Source: Deinandra increscens subsp. villosa
Taxonomy: Eukaryota > Streptophyta > Magnoliopsida > Asterales > Asteraceae
DNA length: 64,000 nucleotides
Assembly (NCBI GenBank): GCA_039602395.1
Contig: JBCNJP010000010.1
Location: forward strand, 95,881,729 to 95,945,728
Direction: 5' to 3'
Shown: one piece after another, positions 24,423 to 35,626 of the stretch
Numbering within the stretch: position 1 is the stretch's first letter
Layout: every line of letters begins with the position of its first letter
Position numbers and translations under genes: made by a program
The notes under the pieces: model-generated
What the model saw: only the letters and a program-made list of their open reading frames with translations
Told to the model about the DNA's origin: nothing
Database searches by the model: none

Positions 24423-24512
24423 AGGAAAAGGTGGGAACGAGAGCGTTTTGGAAGGAAGTAAATAAGGCTGACCCGTTTTGTTATTAAATATTAACATGGT
24501 ATGGTATGTAGT

Positions 24513-24830
24513 TAATTGGAAGTTAGCATAAAAAAATACACTAGTAACATGAACTTTGTGGCAGGATTATGGGTTTTGATTTTTTGTTTATAAATGATAT
24601 TATGATATGGCAGTTAGTTATAACGCGTATGAATGCTTGGTGCACATGTGAATTAAAAAGGACCAATGCAGGGTTAATTTGAAAGTTAGCATAAAACAAT
24701 ACACTAGTAATCTGAACTGTGTGGCAGGTGGCAGGACTGTTGGTTTTGACATTCTAAAATGGTACTATGTAATTGCAGATAGATATAACATGTATGAATT
24801 ATTGGTACACATGTGAATTAAAAAGTAGTA
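24513..24830 (+). repeat. Diverged tandem duplication between the two convergent genes
   Basis: Copy one (about 24513-24659) and copy two (about 24667-24830) share GAAAGTTAGCATAAAA-like starts, AATACACTAGTAA, GTGGCAGG and an end CACATGTGAATTAAAAAG. Each copy ends with one CACATGTG octamer. The duplication lies in the shared 3' flank of the Ulp1-like and FAR1-type genes. Confidence 0.7.
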
Positions 24831-25276
24831 ATGTTAAAATGAAACCCAACAAGACACGTATACAAAATGGAAGGTATACAATGTGATGTTTATGGATGGT
24901 AAATAAGAAAACAAAAAAAAAATCGTTGATATTATAACACAATAACCAATGATGCACACGTGCATCATTAGCTGGTAAAGTGTACCAAACACAACCAGAA
25001 TGCTGTAATATAAGTTAATAACTAATGGATAAAACGAATGTTTATTAACTAAATAATGTATGACCCGCATGTGAAATTAAAAAAAAAAAAAAAAAAAACC
25101 AACTGCAAAACACTTATCAACCATAAAAGTCAACAGAATCCTTAACAACCAATACGAATGAAACAAAGTCAAGAGGTATCATAAGCAAATACAAGGTCAG
25201 ATCATGCATCTAAACAAGATGTTTATTATGAATCTATATAAATCTTTATGAAGGCATGAACGAAAAAAAAAACAAA

Positions 25277-28200
25277 TCACGTAGCGGGCGACCCAGCAGC
25301 TCTACCAGACGAGCGTTTAGCAGCACGTGTAGGTTGTCGACGGACTGGTGGAGCATTTGGGGGGACAACAGGCGCACCATCGTCGACACAAGGCTGGTTA
25401 GCAGAATCGACGGCTTGATGCACGTGTGTATCGAAAGGGTCAGCAGACGCGACAGCACTCGCAGCAGCAGCCGCAGCTGCAGCAGCAGCAGCAATCTCGG
25501 TAGCACGCCGAACTTTATCACAGTTACGGGAATCATGGTCATAAACATATTTGTTACACTTCTTACACAGTCTCGGACCCTTCTTGAACGCTTCAATAGC
25601 CTTCTCACCCGGACCGATCAAACGCTTGTCAGTTCCACACCCCTTGTTCCTAATTCCTTGCGTTGGCACGAAAGAAGAAGTACCAAACTCAGGCTGACGA
25701 AGTATGTCACTTATTACCGCACTTGTCCGCTCTTGGGAAGGATCATAGGCCACTTCAGAAAATATGTGTTTCTTCAACTCTTTGAGCTTACTCAAAAATT
25801 CTGCAAGCTGATCTGGTTGGCGCCTTAGACGGTCGGTACATTGGGAAACGATACCCATAATTTCGTTTCTGAGAACGCCCGATTCACTGGTATCAACTGA
25901 ATACCGATTTGCAATATCATAAACTCTTGATGGAAGTGCATTACGCGCCCAACGCGCAGACATGTATTTTTGGGGAATCTTGTTTACTTGGTTGCATCTG
26001 AAGACGTAGAAGATATGGCGGCATAAAAAGCCAATGCGTGTGAAGCATAAACACGAGCAAGAGACAGTCTTAGCAGCAAGATCAATGGAAACCTGTTAAA
26101 TATAAACATAATGGTCAGAATAAAAAACACTGCACATGTGCATCATATTTATAGATTATGAAAATTTAATATAAAGATGTAACACAGTCTGAAAATTAAA
26201 TTAGTGACAACAAGAAATGCACACATGTGTTTCAGAAAGCGTCAACTAATAATCAAACAATTTAAAACAATCCAATAATAGTATAGTTTGAAAAAGTGCA
26301 CATGTGCATTCAAAGGAAAAGTGCATATAAATTACCTCAAATTCATTGACAGTAACAAATTTCCTGTTTGCATGAGCAATGGTATATATTTTGGTAGTAC
26401 CAACAGTGCGCGTCAAGCCACCAGAACACTGATAGAGACTTCGCTCGATTTCTTTCTGAACTTCCTTAAAGATCGTGATCGTGTACAAACTGGCCGCATG
26501 TCTTTCGATTGGAAGTCGTGTGTGGATCTCAGGTACTGTTGTGTTCGTATCAAACTCAAGCTTGCGTTGGTTATTACGTTGCGCGTCAATGGCGGTGTCA
26601 AAACACATAAGAAACTGCAACAAGGTGTTGCCGCCGCTAGAGTTGACCTTGAAAAACGCATTAGAGCTCTCGCATATAGATGTTGTCTTCATCAGACAAC
26701 ACATAGGAAGGTCTCTAAAGTACGCAGGGATCCAGTCTCCTCGCATGTTGTACATAGTGGTAAGCCAATCGTGATTAGCCAATCCATATTCTGCCATAAG
26801 CAACTGCCATTTTTCTTCAAAATCACATGGTTTGATTATCAGATTCCATACGAGTTTGTGGATGGATTTACGGAGGGCTGCATTGTCGACTGCATCATCT
26901 TCAATCTAAATTATATAACGACGATAAGTAATATGGCAGATGTATGAATAATATATAAAAATTCAAATGACAGAACTAATTATCACTTATTAATGAAAAA
27001 AAATCAAATATATATATAAATTGAACGTACTTTGGAAGGCAACTTCCTCATGATGTGCCACATGCACAATCTATGGGCAGACTGATAAAAAACAGCCTCA
27101 ATAGCAGATTTCATTGAACCATCTTGGTCGGTAAGCACCAACCTAGGCTGAGTAACATGTGCTTTCAGAAAGCATTGAAGCAACCATGTATAAGACTCGA
27201 TCGTCTCGTCCGATATCAACCCGGCACCGAAAGTTACACACTTTTTGTGGTGGTCAACACCAGTAAACGGCACAAAGATCATACAGTACCTGTAACACAA
27301 AATATAAGCAATACAAGTTATGAGCTATATTTAAGAAACTGTAACTTTGACGCACATGGGCAGTATTTATCTTAAAATTGAAAACAGCAGCATCGTATAA
27401 AGATAATAGAGTTACAAAATTTAAAACAGTAATAGTTTTAGTTTAAGAGTACTTACTGGTTAGTCTTGTAAGTTGCATCAAATGCAAGAACTTCGCCAAA
27501 CACTTCATAGTTGCAGCGTGAAACATCATCAGCCCAGAAAAGTGATTTTAGCTCATTACCAACAATTAAAGACTCATAGAAAAAATTATGTAGATTTTTA
27601 GTACGTTCTTCTAGTGTATCCAACACAAGTTTGGCATCCCTATCGCCAATGAAGATACGAATAGCTCGAGCAAAGTTTTTGAATTCAGTTTTTGTACCAC
27701 GAACGTTGTGATGACCACCCTTCAAAGAGCACTGAACGTTATGCGCAACAGAAGCGCCAATTTTGTTCAGGCTAAGTTGGTGGATGAATTGCTGGGTCGA
27801 AAAATCAAGCATACGACGCTTGGAACTGAAATCCATAAATTCAGGGCCAATGAGTTCGTGGTTGTGTGCTTCAACAAACGTATAAAGAGTGTACTTTTGT
27901 GTATCCGGGTCGAACTTAGAACGTATACATGCACCACAGTCGGTCAAAGATGAGCGGCTAGTCTTAGAAGCAGAAACTGGGTCAGGGTTCATAGAATTGA
28001 AATTTTGCAGTTTTGGTTTTCCAGCCCGGTTACATAGAATGTATCTATGTCTAGTAACATCATTGATCTTTCGGTGGGTGCCTAACCGGGTGGAGAAACC
28101 AGCCTTAGCAGCATAAGCATCATACATATTAGTGACATGCTCCCAACTGTCATAAACCGATCCCAAAACAGGAATGTAGGAAGGGTCAACATCAGGCTTC

Positions 28201-28914
28201 CAATATTTGGTTCCATCAGAGGTAGCAAAAACACTGCTACGTGCACCATCTGAATGCACACAAAACACACTAAAGTTAAATGAAAGTAAACAATATCAAC
28301 AAACTAATTGTTTATTAAAACGGGACAAACGTATAAATGATTTAAGTCATTTGACTACACATAATATCTAAAATATATTGTCCAAATGCCACTTAGTAAT
28401 AAAAAAATAAAATATAAAAGCATTATGATGAGAAAATTGGATGAACAATACAGTTTGGTCCAAAATACAGATTTGGTGCACATGTGCAATCATAAGGAAG
28501 TACAAATAATAACATTATATCAATAACATGATTAAACACATAACAGCAATAGTAAGCATCACATAACAAAATCAGAGTATAAAAACATGATTTTAAAAGA
28601 ATACATAACAAAAAAATAAAACAGAAATTAAAAACTGCACATGTGTACTTTTGAAGCTCTAAGTTGAAGTATCTGTTACCATGTTCTTCAACACCTATGA
28701 ACACCATAGGAGGAGCAGATTGAGATTCTGATGTAGATGATGAGGAAGATGATGCAACATTGGATGATGTGCTTGATCCGGTAATTCCAACGAGCATATT
28801 ATTGCTGTCGATGTGTTCAATACCAAAATCACAACTGGCATAGACAGATACATCATCAACAGGCGCGGAATCTTCAATTAAGGTATGATTATCAATAGAC
28901 ATGTCCATATGCAA
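25277..28914 (-). CDS. FAR1-type MULE transposase, five exons
   Basis: Proposed exons are 28914-28680, 28249-27457, 27289-27031, 26905-26336 and 26092-25277. All borders are GT-AG and phases agree, giving 890 residues without a stop. A FAR1-type zinc-binding DNA-binding domain begins near residue 107 (CGAC then HNHEL). The MULE transposase core has D336 (LAFDATYKTN) and D397 (LVLTDQDGSMKSA); the third acidic residue is not assigned with certainty. A SWIM zinc finger is at C631-x-C633...C643-x-H645. The C-terminus has a CCHC-like patch (CKKCNKYVYDHDSRNC) and an alanine run. FAR1/FRS proteins are transcription factors derived from such transposases. The location in a Mutator-like block argues for a transposase. 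The start could also be the Met at 28908. Confidence 0.85.
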
Positions 28915-29296
28915 TTACGAAGATCTGAAAAAACACAGAAGCAATGTCAGAATCGAAGTAAACCAGCGAATTTGAATTTGCGGTAATAAATTGTATACGT
29001 GCAGCTGGAAAATTTGTTGTAATACCTGGAATCGTATTGAATTATGATGATGATTCAGTGAGATTCAACAGAAAATCGAGATTTTAGGAGCTAAGGGTTT
29101 ACGGATTACGATTCAGAGGTTAATGAACGAGTGATTACGACTCAGGTGGGTGTTAATGAATGAGGGACGTGATTTGGGAGTCGGGTGTGATTTAACCTAA
29201 GATTACAATTGGATCAGTTAATATATACTTTATGTGATGCCAAAAATACCCTTCATTAACTAATGTTCTTAGGTTTTTACAAAATATGAGTGTTTA
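28915..29296. other. 5' flank of the FAR1-type gene
   Basis: Non-coding DNA with a TC/AG-rich stretch near 28925-29110 that may hold the 5' UTR and promoter. It ends in sequence leading to the proposed Mutator-like terminus. No separate gene is seen. Confidence 0.4.
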
Positions 29297-29309
29297 CGCC
29301 CGATCCTTC

Positions 29310-29311
<2 letters not shown>

Positions 29312-29370
<59 letters not shown>
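29312..29370. repeat. (TA)n microsatellite
   Basis: A TA run of nearly 60 bp lies between the proposed Mutator-like terminus and the MITE at 29371. A second TA run (29551-29581) followed by (GA)n to about 29607 lies on the other side of that MITE. Confidence 0.95.
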
Positions 29371-29375
<5 letters not shown>

Positions 29376-29546
29376 AGAGGATCATTTGAGAACCAATTTG
29401 ATTTGAGAACTAAAAAGAACTAATTTGAGCCACATGTTTATTACATGTATCCCCCCTCCCATGAATTGTAGTGGTCCCCCCTGAAATTTGTGGTTGAGAT
29501 TTAGTTCTCAAAAGTTCTCAAAATAAAAAGTTCTCATTTGAACCTA

Positions 29547-29552
<6 letters not shown>
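29371..29552. mobile_element. MITE inserted in a TA tract
   Basis: The left end TAGGGAGAGGATCATTTGAG and the complement of the right end, TAGGGTTAGGTTCAAATGAG, form imperfect terminal inverted repeats about 23 bp long. The element is 182 bp and has no coding capacity. TA tracts on both sides hide the exact target duplication. The first bases resemble the terminus at 29316 (TAGGGGAAGGATC), so the two may be related. Confidence 0.65.
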
Positions 29553-29606
<54 letters not shown>

Positions 29607-29754
29607 TATAAAAAGTAAAATTCAAATCAAAATTGGACAATCAAAAAATATTATATAGGTGTTTTACTAAAATACTCAGGTTTTCTAATATTTAGGAGGT
29701 TTTTCAATTATCATCTACCTATATATATACTTTTGTAATAATTTAGGTTCTCAG

Positions 29755-29842
29755 ATTAATCGCTGATTAATCACGATTAATCCGATTAATCGTTTAACAT
29801 CAGTCGACCGTCGAGCTACCGTCAAGCGATTTCTGCAACCTT
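29755..29842. repeat. GATTAATC repeat and MITE-like remnant
   Basis: Four spaced copies of GATTAATC occur in about 45 bp, followed by a GC-richer part ending TTTCTGCAACCTT. It looks like one end of a small element; the other end was not found. Confidence 0.4.
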
Positions 29843-29989
29843 GCTTCATATTAGTGTTAGTTAGTTTGATAAAATACAAACAAGACTAGTGTGTTAGTTA
29901 TTAGACAAATGTGTTAAAATTGGAAATATGGACGAAGGTACTATGTCAGATTACCGCCCATCGTCACTTTCCTTTTTGTTCCGCGACAC

Positions 29990-30152
29990 TCGGAATTTGC
30001 TCGGTGATCGCTCGAAAAATACTCGGATCAAAAGTCGCTCGTTCGATTTTGGATCGGTTGAAAAAATGCTCGGTTCAACTCGGTTCGATTTGTAAACGAA
30101 CCAAACACGAGCATAGGTCCGTTCGGTTTGGTTCGGATCGTGAACAACCCTA
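29990..30152. mobile_element. hAT-like remnant, one end only
   Basis: The right end GTGAACAACCCTA is a hAT-type terminus (TAGGGTTGTTC on the other strand). Inside are repeated words such as GGTTCGGTT and CTCGGTTC. The left end could not be identified, so this is a fragment or a strongly diverged copy. Confidence 0.45.
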
Positions 30153-33100
30153 AATGTGACAATGCCTTACTAAAAAATTTCGGGTGAACACCTTATAAAG
30201 AGCCCATGTGACTACTTTATTAATATGTAAAGATGTAAAAATGTAAACAAATTGGGTTTGAAATGGATTGGATTATAGGCATTAAAATGAGAGGCTGAAA
30301 CTCTCAGGCCCACCAATGAAACACAAATATCATGGTGTAAAAACTAAAAAGGTCCATGAGCCTATGAGAGGATTCAGAACTCGTTCCCTGTTCCCATCTT
30401 ATTTTCATATTATAAAGATAACAAGACAAAAACCCGGGCGTTAACGCGGGGACGTTGGATCTTATTCAAACTGATATCATTAAACATCATTTATACTTTT
30501 CCCATTTACATACATACCATAGAGTGGCTGTTTACCCAAAATATGAAGTGCATAACAAAGTACTGAAGACCACGTCAAATGTCATTTACATGCTTCATTT
30601 ACATAGCCATACCAACATGTGTCAATTTAGTAAAGATTAAAGAAAACCGCAACCATAAGAAAAATAACACCCTTCCAAAAGATGCTTCACCTTTGAACTT
30701 CTGACCATCATATATGTGAAATAATATAATATTATATATAACATAGGTCCGAAACATACTAATTAACCACACAAAAATAAGTTAGAGATACAAAATAGGT
30801 TCTATGAAATGAGATTCAAACGAAGACATAAGGCTAACTTTTGACAATAATTCATGATAAACTCATCCATCTAATATGGATTTCTTGAAAACCTGATCCA
30901 GTCAAACATAAGGCTTCCTTTCAGTAATCTCCCTGTGACTAAATTAACATAGGTATACATAGTAATCTCCCTTCTATAGTTCTATTGTTTTTAATTTGGG
31001 TTGAACATCAAAACAAAGTAGAATCTCTACGGTAATATGAAGCACAAAATGTACTAAACTCTAAACCAAGTGTATGAAACAACAAAATTGAAGTGGGAGT
31101 CCATGTACGCTTTGATTCATTGATGGTTGCTGACTTCTTTGAGGTTTTTGGTTCTTCTATTAGGGGCTTTTTGAATCTATACATATGCAGGTTAATTTCA
31201 AGCGGTAATAATCGTTTAATGGTTCATCACCATCATTTCGCAATGACCCACTAAGAATTAACAGTGACCATATCAAGCCTAAATCAATCTATGATAAGTT
31301 AAACTTCAGTGAAAACCTCTAGTGACACCATAACAGAAAACCATAGGCGCCACCCTAGAGGGGGTTAAACTTATGAAAAAAAAAATCAGTTTCGCTTGAA
31401 TTAAAATAGGATCTCAACAATTGTTCGGGATTTTGTGAAAGAAAAAACCATATGTAAAATGAAAATAGAATTTATGATTTGAGTTTAAAACTGTAATTTT
31501 GATGAAAAGGAAAGGCAATGCAACAGTTAATGAAAGCAACTCATATGCAACAGATGAACTGATAATTTCAATAAATATTAAGAAAACCAATGCAGCAACT
31601 ATTTTTACATTAACATTATGATTTTCTTAAATTCTGATAAAAAAAAAAAAAAGCAAAGCAGAACAATTAATTTTGAGAAAATAAAATTACATGTGAAGAG
31701 ACGATTTCGACAAAAAAGAAAGCCACCGGCTTGAATGCCGGTTCGGGTTAGGCTTGAAACCTGTTTGAGTTTCCAAACTGGCTTTTTGTATATCTCTACG
31801 TGTTCTGTAGTAGTCGATATGAAACTAAATTTAAATTACCAGATAATAATTTATGTTTGTACCTTACTGATATATTTTGAAACTGATTTTTGTATTGATT
31901 TAGTGTAGCATTGAAAATTATGATTTTCTTAAAGTAACTGATACATGAACCATGAACCAAAAAACACTAGACTAAATAAGCACACATACAGTTAATATCC
32001 TTTAACATAGAAACAACTAACATGACAGAAAATAGGCAAACCAAAACGTTAAATAAAATTTAAGGTCTCAAATGATCATATGTATCATCTACTCATATAC
32101 TTCGGAACGCATTAACGTTACACTTAGATAAAAACAAAACTCGATAGAATGGTTTTCAACTCTAAATAAACCATGTTATGAAATGATTCTAAACTCTAAA
32201 GTCTTGCATTACGTTTCTCTTTCGCCGCTTCATGTGAACAATAATGTTCCAAATAACATTTTGGATTGTCTTATGCTTTGATTCTACTTTCTAAATGACA
32301 AGATTAATAAGATATTAAAAGAAAATCCTCGAAAGTTTGGTTAGTTATAGCTGATTTTTTTGACACAAAACATAGTTTAAAAGACAAGATTAATAAGATA
32401 TTAAAAGAAAATTCTCCAAAGTTTGGTTAGTTATAGCTTATATTTTTACACAAAACATAATCTAAAACCAAGTTTAAAAAGCTAAATGGGCTAAAACATC
32501 TGATTCGACCAGACTTAGGGGTGTTTGTTTCATATCTGATTCACCTCTGAATGGCGATTTGAATGTTTGATTGTCAGACTTGATTTAAATGCTGAATCAT
32601 TCAGACTTGTTTCATCTCTATTTCGGTCAGAGATTGAACCATCCAAAGAAGGCCTAACCCTTTTATGGCATGCAACACATTTCCCAGCTGTTGAGTTACT
32701 ATGTTAAAACGAAAATGATCAAAGAAGGAATTCTGTGATGACATGAACCAAACCCGACATCAAGAACATGATGATTTCATCGTCATCCGACCACTGCCCA
32801 TTGAATTTTTTTTGTAGTGGATAGGTAATTCACTACTAACAAGTAACACAATTAGGTATTGAATATGATATTGCTATTGATATTGATGAAATAATTACAA
32901 TGAAATTTAAGAAACAATTGACAAGAAGGGGATGGGAAATCAGATTAGAGAATTCGAGATGAGGGATATAACACACATTACGTAAAAATTTACATACCAT
33001 GTTTTCTAATTCTTTCTTCGCTTATAACAAGAGTTGGATCCCTTCAATCTATTAGGCCTTCTTGAAACAACTTGCGTGATTAGGTCTAATATGGTGGTGT

Positions 33101-33271
33101 TGACATTAGCTGGGCGTAGGTCCATAGTGTTCATAACATTTTTCTTAATCCAGTCTTAATGTAGAAGATAAGAAACACGATAACCCATGTTAACAACGCC
33201 CAAAATCACATTATGACTAAAAAAACGCTAATAGATGCACAATCTTCCTAAGTATCAACCGAGTCAAGTAA
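30153..33271. other. AT-rich intergenic DNA
   Basis: No coding region is recognised. It contains a perfect 10-bp palindrome GCGTTAACGC (30438-30447) inside CCCGG...GGGG, and the tandem duplication at 32297. Confidence 0.5.
32297..32466. repeat. 86-bp tandem duplication
   Basis: Copies begin at 32297 and 32383 with GACAAGATTAATAAGATATT and share AAAGTTTGGTTAGTTATAGC and ACACAAAACATA. About ten differences are visible, so it is an older event. Confidence 0.85.
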
Positions 33272-33632
33272 GGGAGGAGGGTATGGTTGCATTTTGAAGC
33301 CTTAAAGCTTCAAAATGCAACCAACCACATCGCGCCACGTTAGAGAGAGATTTGTTCTTTTTGAAGATGGGTATGGTTAATGTGTGAAGCTTTGAGGCTT
33401 CATTTTTGTTTGGGTTTGAAAAATAATAATAAAATAATTAATGTTAAATGGTTAAAAAGGACGAAAACATTACAGCTACCTGCTGCTTCAAGAAGCTGCT
33501 TTATATCAGAAACCGCAAAACATCATACCGAATGAGGGGGGGGGGGGGGGGGGTGGGTGGGCTGGCTGAAGCAGCGAAACAACCTAGTCCCTCCAAGCCT
33601 TGCGGTCCAAGTTGAGGGTATACCCTCCTCCC
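33272..33632. mobile_element. Tourist-like MITE (PIF/Harbinger type)
   Basis: Terminal inverted repeats GGGAGGAGGGTAT lie at both ends, flanked by TAA (33269-33271 and 33633-33635), the 3-bp duplication typical of PIF/Harbinger. The element is 361 bp and non-coding. It contains a near-terminal hairpin (33285-33322) and a run of 18 G (33536-33553). Confidence 0.8.
33285..33322. repeat. Perfect 16-bp stem hairpin inside the MITE
   Basis: GGTTGCATTTTGAAGC (33285-33300) is followed by a 6-base loop CTTAAA and the exact reverse complement (33307-33322). Confidence 0.95.
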
Positions 33633-34044
33633 TAAGCAATATCAAAATAAATGAAAGGATCGTGCCTTTGGATTTTCTCGATCAAACTTTTCTTTTATCC
33701 GGATTTAATTGCTTTGTTGTGGGTTTCAAGAACATGAGCACGTGATGGAAACATACGTGTCAACAAGTTTCAAAACTGCAACCTGTTCAATATGCAACCC
33801 AATCCCAATCGATCTTCCAACTAGATTTTTCAACCATATTCACCTAGACTTGACTCATACGTAAAATCCGATTTCTAACTATATACCTCTGAACCCGGGT
33901 TCAACCCGTTTTTTCATAGAATTATATCGGGGTTAATAATATATATCTACCGGGCTATCTTACATTTCGATTGAATATACCTCTCTACGGTTTCAAAAAT
34001 CGATGGAGTCGCTTGACCCCGACACCTTGACTATAGCTACCCAT

Positions 34045-34335
34045 GCATCTCCTATCGTTCTTGAAACCTGGATAATAACTTTGATATGCCACACCTTGTT
34101 TCATAACAACAATATACTGATCATGCGAATGATCTTACTTTGTTTAATTTCATCCATACACGTTTTATAATCTTCGGTTATTTCTTCTCCTGTAATTTTG
34201 TTCGATTTTTACTTCTTTAAGCACCCAATTGTTGTTATAAAACAATCATCCGGATGGTCCGCATATTGTTGTTATGAAACAAGGCGTATGGCGTATCAAA
34301 GACATTATCCAGGTTTCAAGAACGATAGGAGATGC
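34045..34335. repeat. Long inverted repeat (foldback)
   Basis: The left arm 34045-34115 and right arm 34263-34335 are reverse complements over about 72 bp with few mismatches. Shared blocks are GCATCTCCTATCGTTCTTGA, AACCTGGATAAT, CCTTGTTTCATAACAACAAT. A weaker match continues into the 147-base loop. Transcription would give a long hairpin RNA. It is a foldback element or small-RNA precursor candidate; no clean target duplication was seen. Confidence 0.8.
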
Positions 34336-35510
34336 GTACTTGAAGAAGTCGGAATTTGTTTCTTGACTCATCTTTCCACGATTCCACCTTTGTCAGCCTA
34401 CCCTCTGACCCATTTAGGAAACAGGTACGCCATCTTTATACAATATAAACCTCAAACCGAATGACAAGTTTATTGTGTTTGCGTCGGATGGATTATAGGA
34501 ACACATGATAAATCAAAAACCTTATTCTGAAGTAAACAATGTGTCTATGTGTTTAATTAGTGAGTGTGAGTAGAAAGTCACCACCACAAGTAACCAAGAA
34601 GCTAAGAAATGTGGAAGGTGACCGAATACAATGCCATAGAAATCGCTTGGCAATAAAGTGGATTGTGGGATAAATAAAATTTTTGTTTACGTTATTTTTA
34701 AAATTTCAAATTTAAAAGGAAAAAAAAAGAAAAGATAATCGTGGCATCCAATCATGCATATTCCATATACGCAAGAAAGATGATTCATCATTTCGATTCT
34801 TCACTTTAGCTCTTAATGTTTGCATCTTCGGCAAAACTAGTCGTTTAACATCAACACTTATGTAATTATAACTTTAGGCTCAAAAATCCCTTTGACTAAC
34901 TATTTACAATAATTCATTTTATAAGTACTAGACTAGATGACTTTACAAGGGGCGAATTTTTTTTAGGGCCACTGGCGACCCGGTTGCTGCTGTTGATTTT
35001 TCGTTTAGAAGTTCTAATTATACATGTATTTTGAGAAACTTTTTATATGTATTGAGTCGATCACTACTAGAAAATTTTTACATGTATTGAGTCAGTCGCC
35101 ACTAAACTTTTTTTATGTGTAATGTAATTAGTCGGGCCCCATTTTAAAATTATATATGAACATTATGTAATTTATTAAAATGAAAATGGAGATAAGGATC
35201 TTAATGTAAAATGTTAAAGTAAAGGGGATTGGTTTAATTGAAAAAAGTGTAGGGCAGTTTTAGTAAATACATTTTTAAAACTTAAACTTTATAAAAAAAC
35301 ATTTAATCAATTAGGTTTTCCAAACATCCGGGAGATAATATTTGGGAGAACCCAGAAGTTCGTCATCGTCCATCGATTTCTTGAATAGTTTGGTCATTTA
35401 CATGGAGAAAGAAATTGCTAACAAGTTTGATTCGGACGACATAATTGATGAATTCAAAGATCTTAAAGGGCGTCGCGCTGAGCAATAATTCTTCTTTCAG
35501 GTACTCACTA
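34336..35510. other. AT-rich intergenic DNA, nothing recognised
   Basis: Short shadow frames only. No repeat or domain is identified. Confidence 0.5.
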
Positions 35511-35626
35511 TTTATAGTTTTTATTGTTTGACCCCACCCGAATTCAATATTTATAGTTTTTATTATTTGAGCCGACCCGAATACGATATTTATATTTTTT
35601 ATTGTTTGACCCGACCCGAACCGGAT
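35511..35626. repeat. 39-bp tandem repeat, three copies
   Basis: Units start at about 35511, 35550 and 35589. Each has TTTATA, a T-rich middle ending TTTGA and the GC-richer word CGACCCGAA (CCCACCCGAA in the first). The short open frames over it are a consequence of the repeat. Confidence 0.85.

Larger units (their letters stand above)
20622..29316. mobile_element. Mutator-like block carrying Ulp1-like and FAR1-type transposase genes
   Basis: Two multi-exon genes face each other: an Ulp1/C48-like gene (20814-24422, plus) and a FAR1-type MULE transposase (28914-25277, minus). Large plant MULEs that combine such genes are known (Kaonashi-type). The right edge is placed at a TAGGGGAAGGATC-like end (minus strand, 29316 downward) that abuts a TA tract. 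The left edge is probably in the N gap. Terminal inverted repeats could not be verified, so the boundaries are tentative. The palindrome CACATGTG recurs throughout the non-coding parts of this block only. Confidence 0.6.

Noticed and set aside
30433..30451. Palindrome as a Helitron 3' hairpin
   Set aside because: A CTRR end at the right distance and a TC start were not found, so a Helitron call is unsupported.
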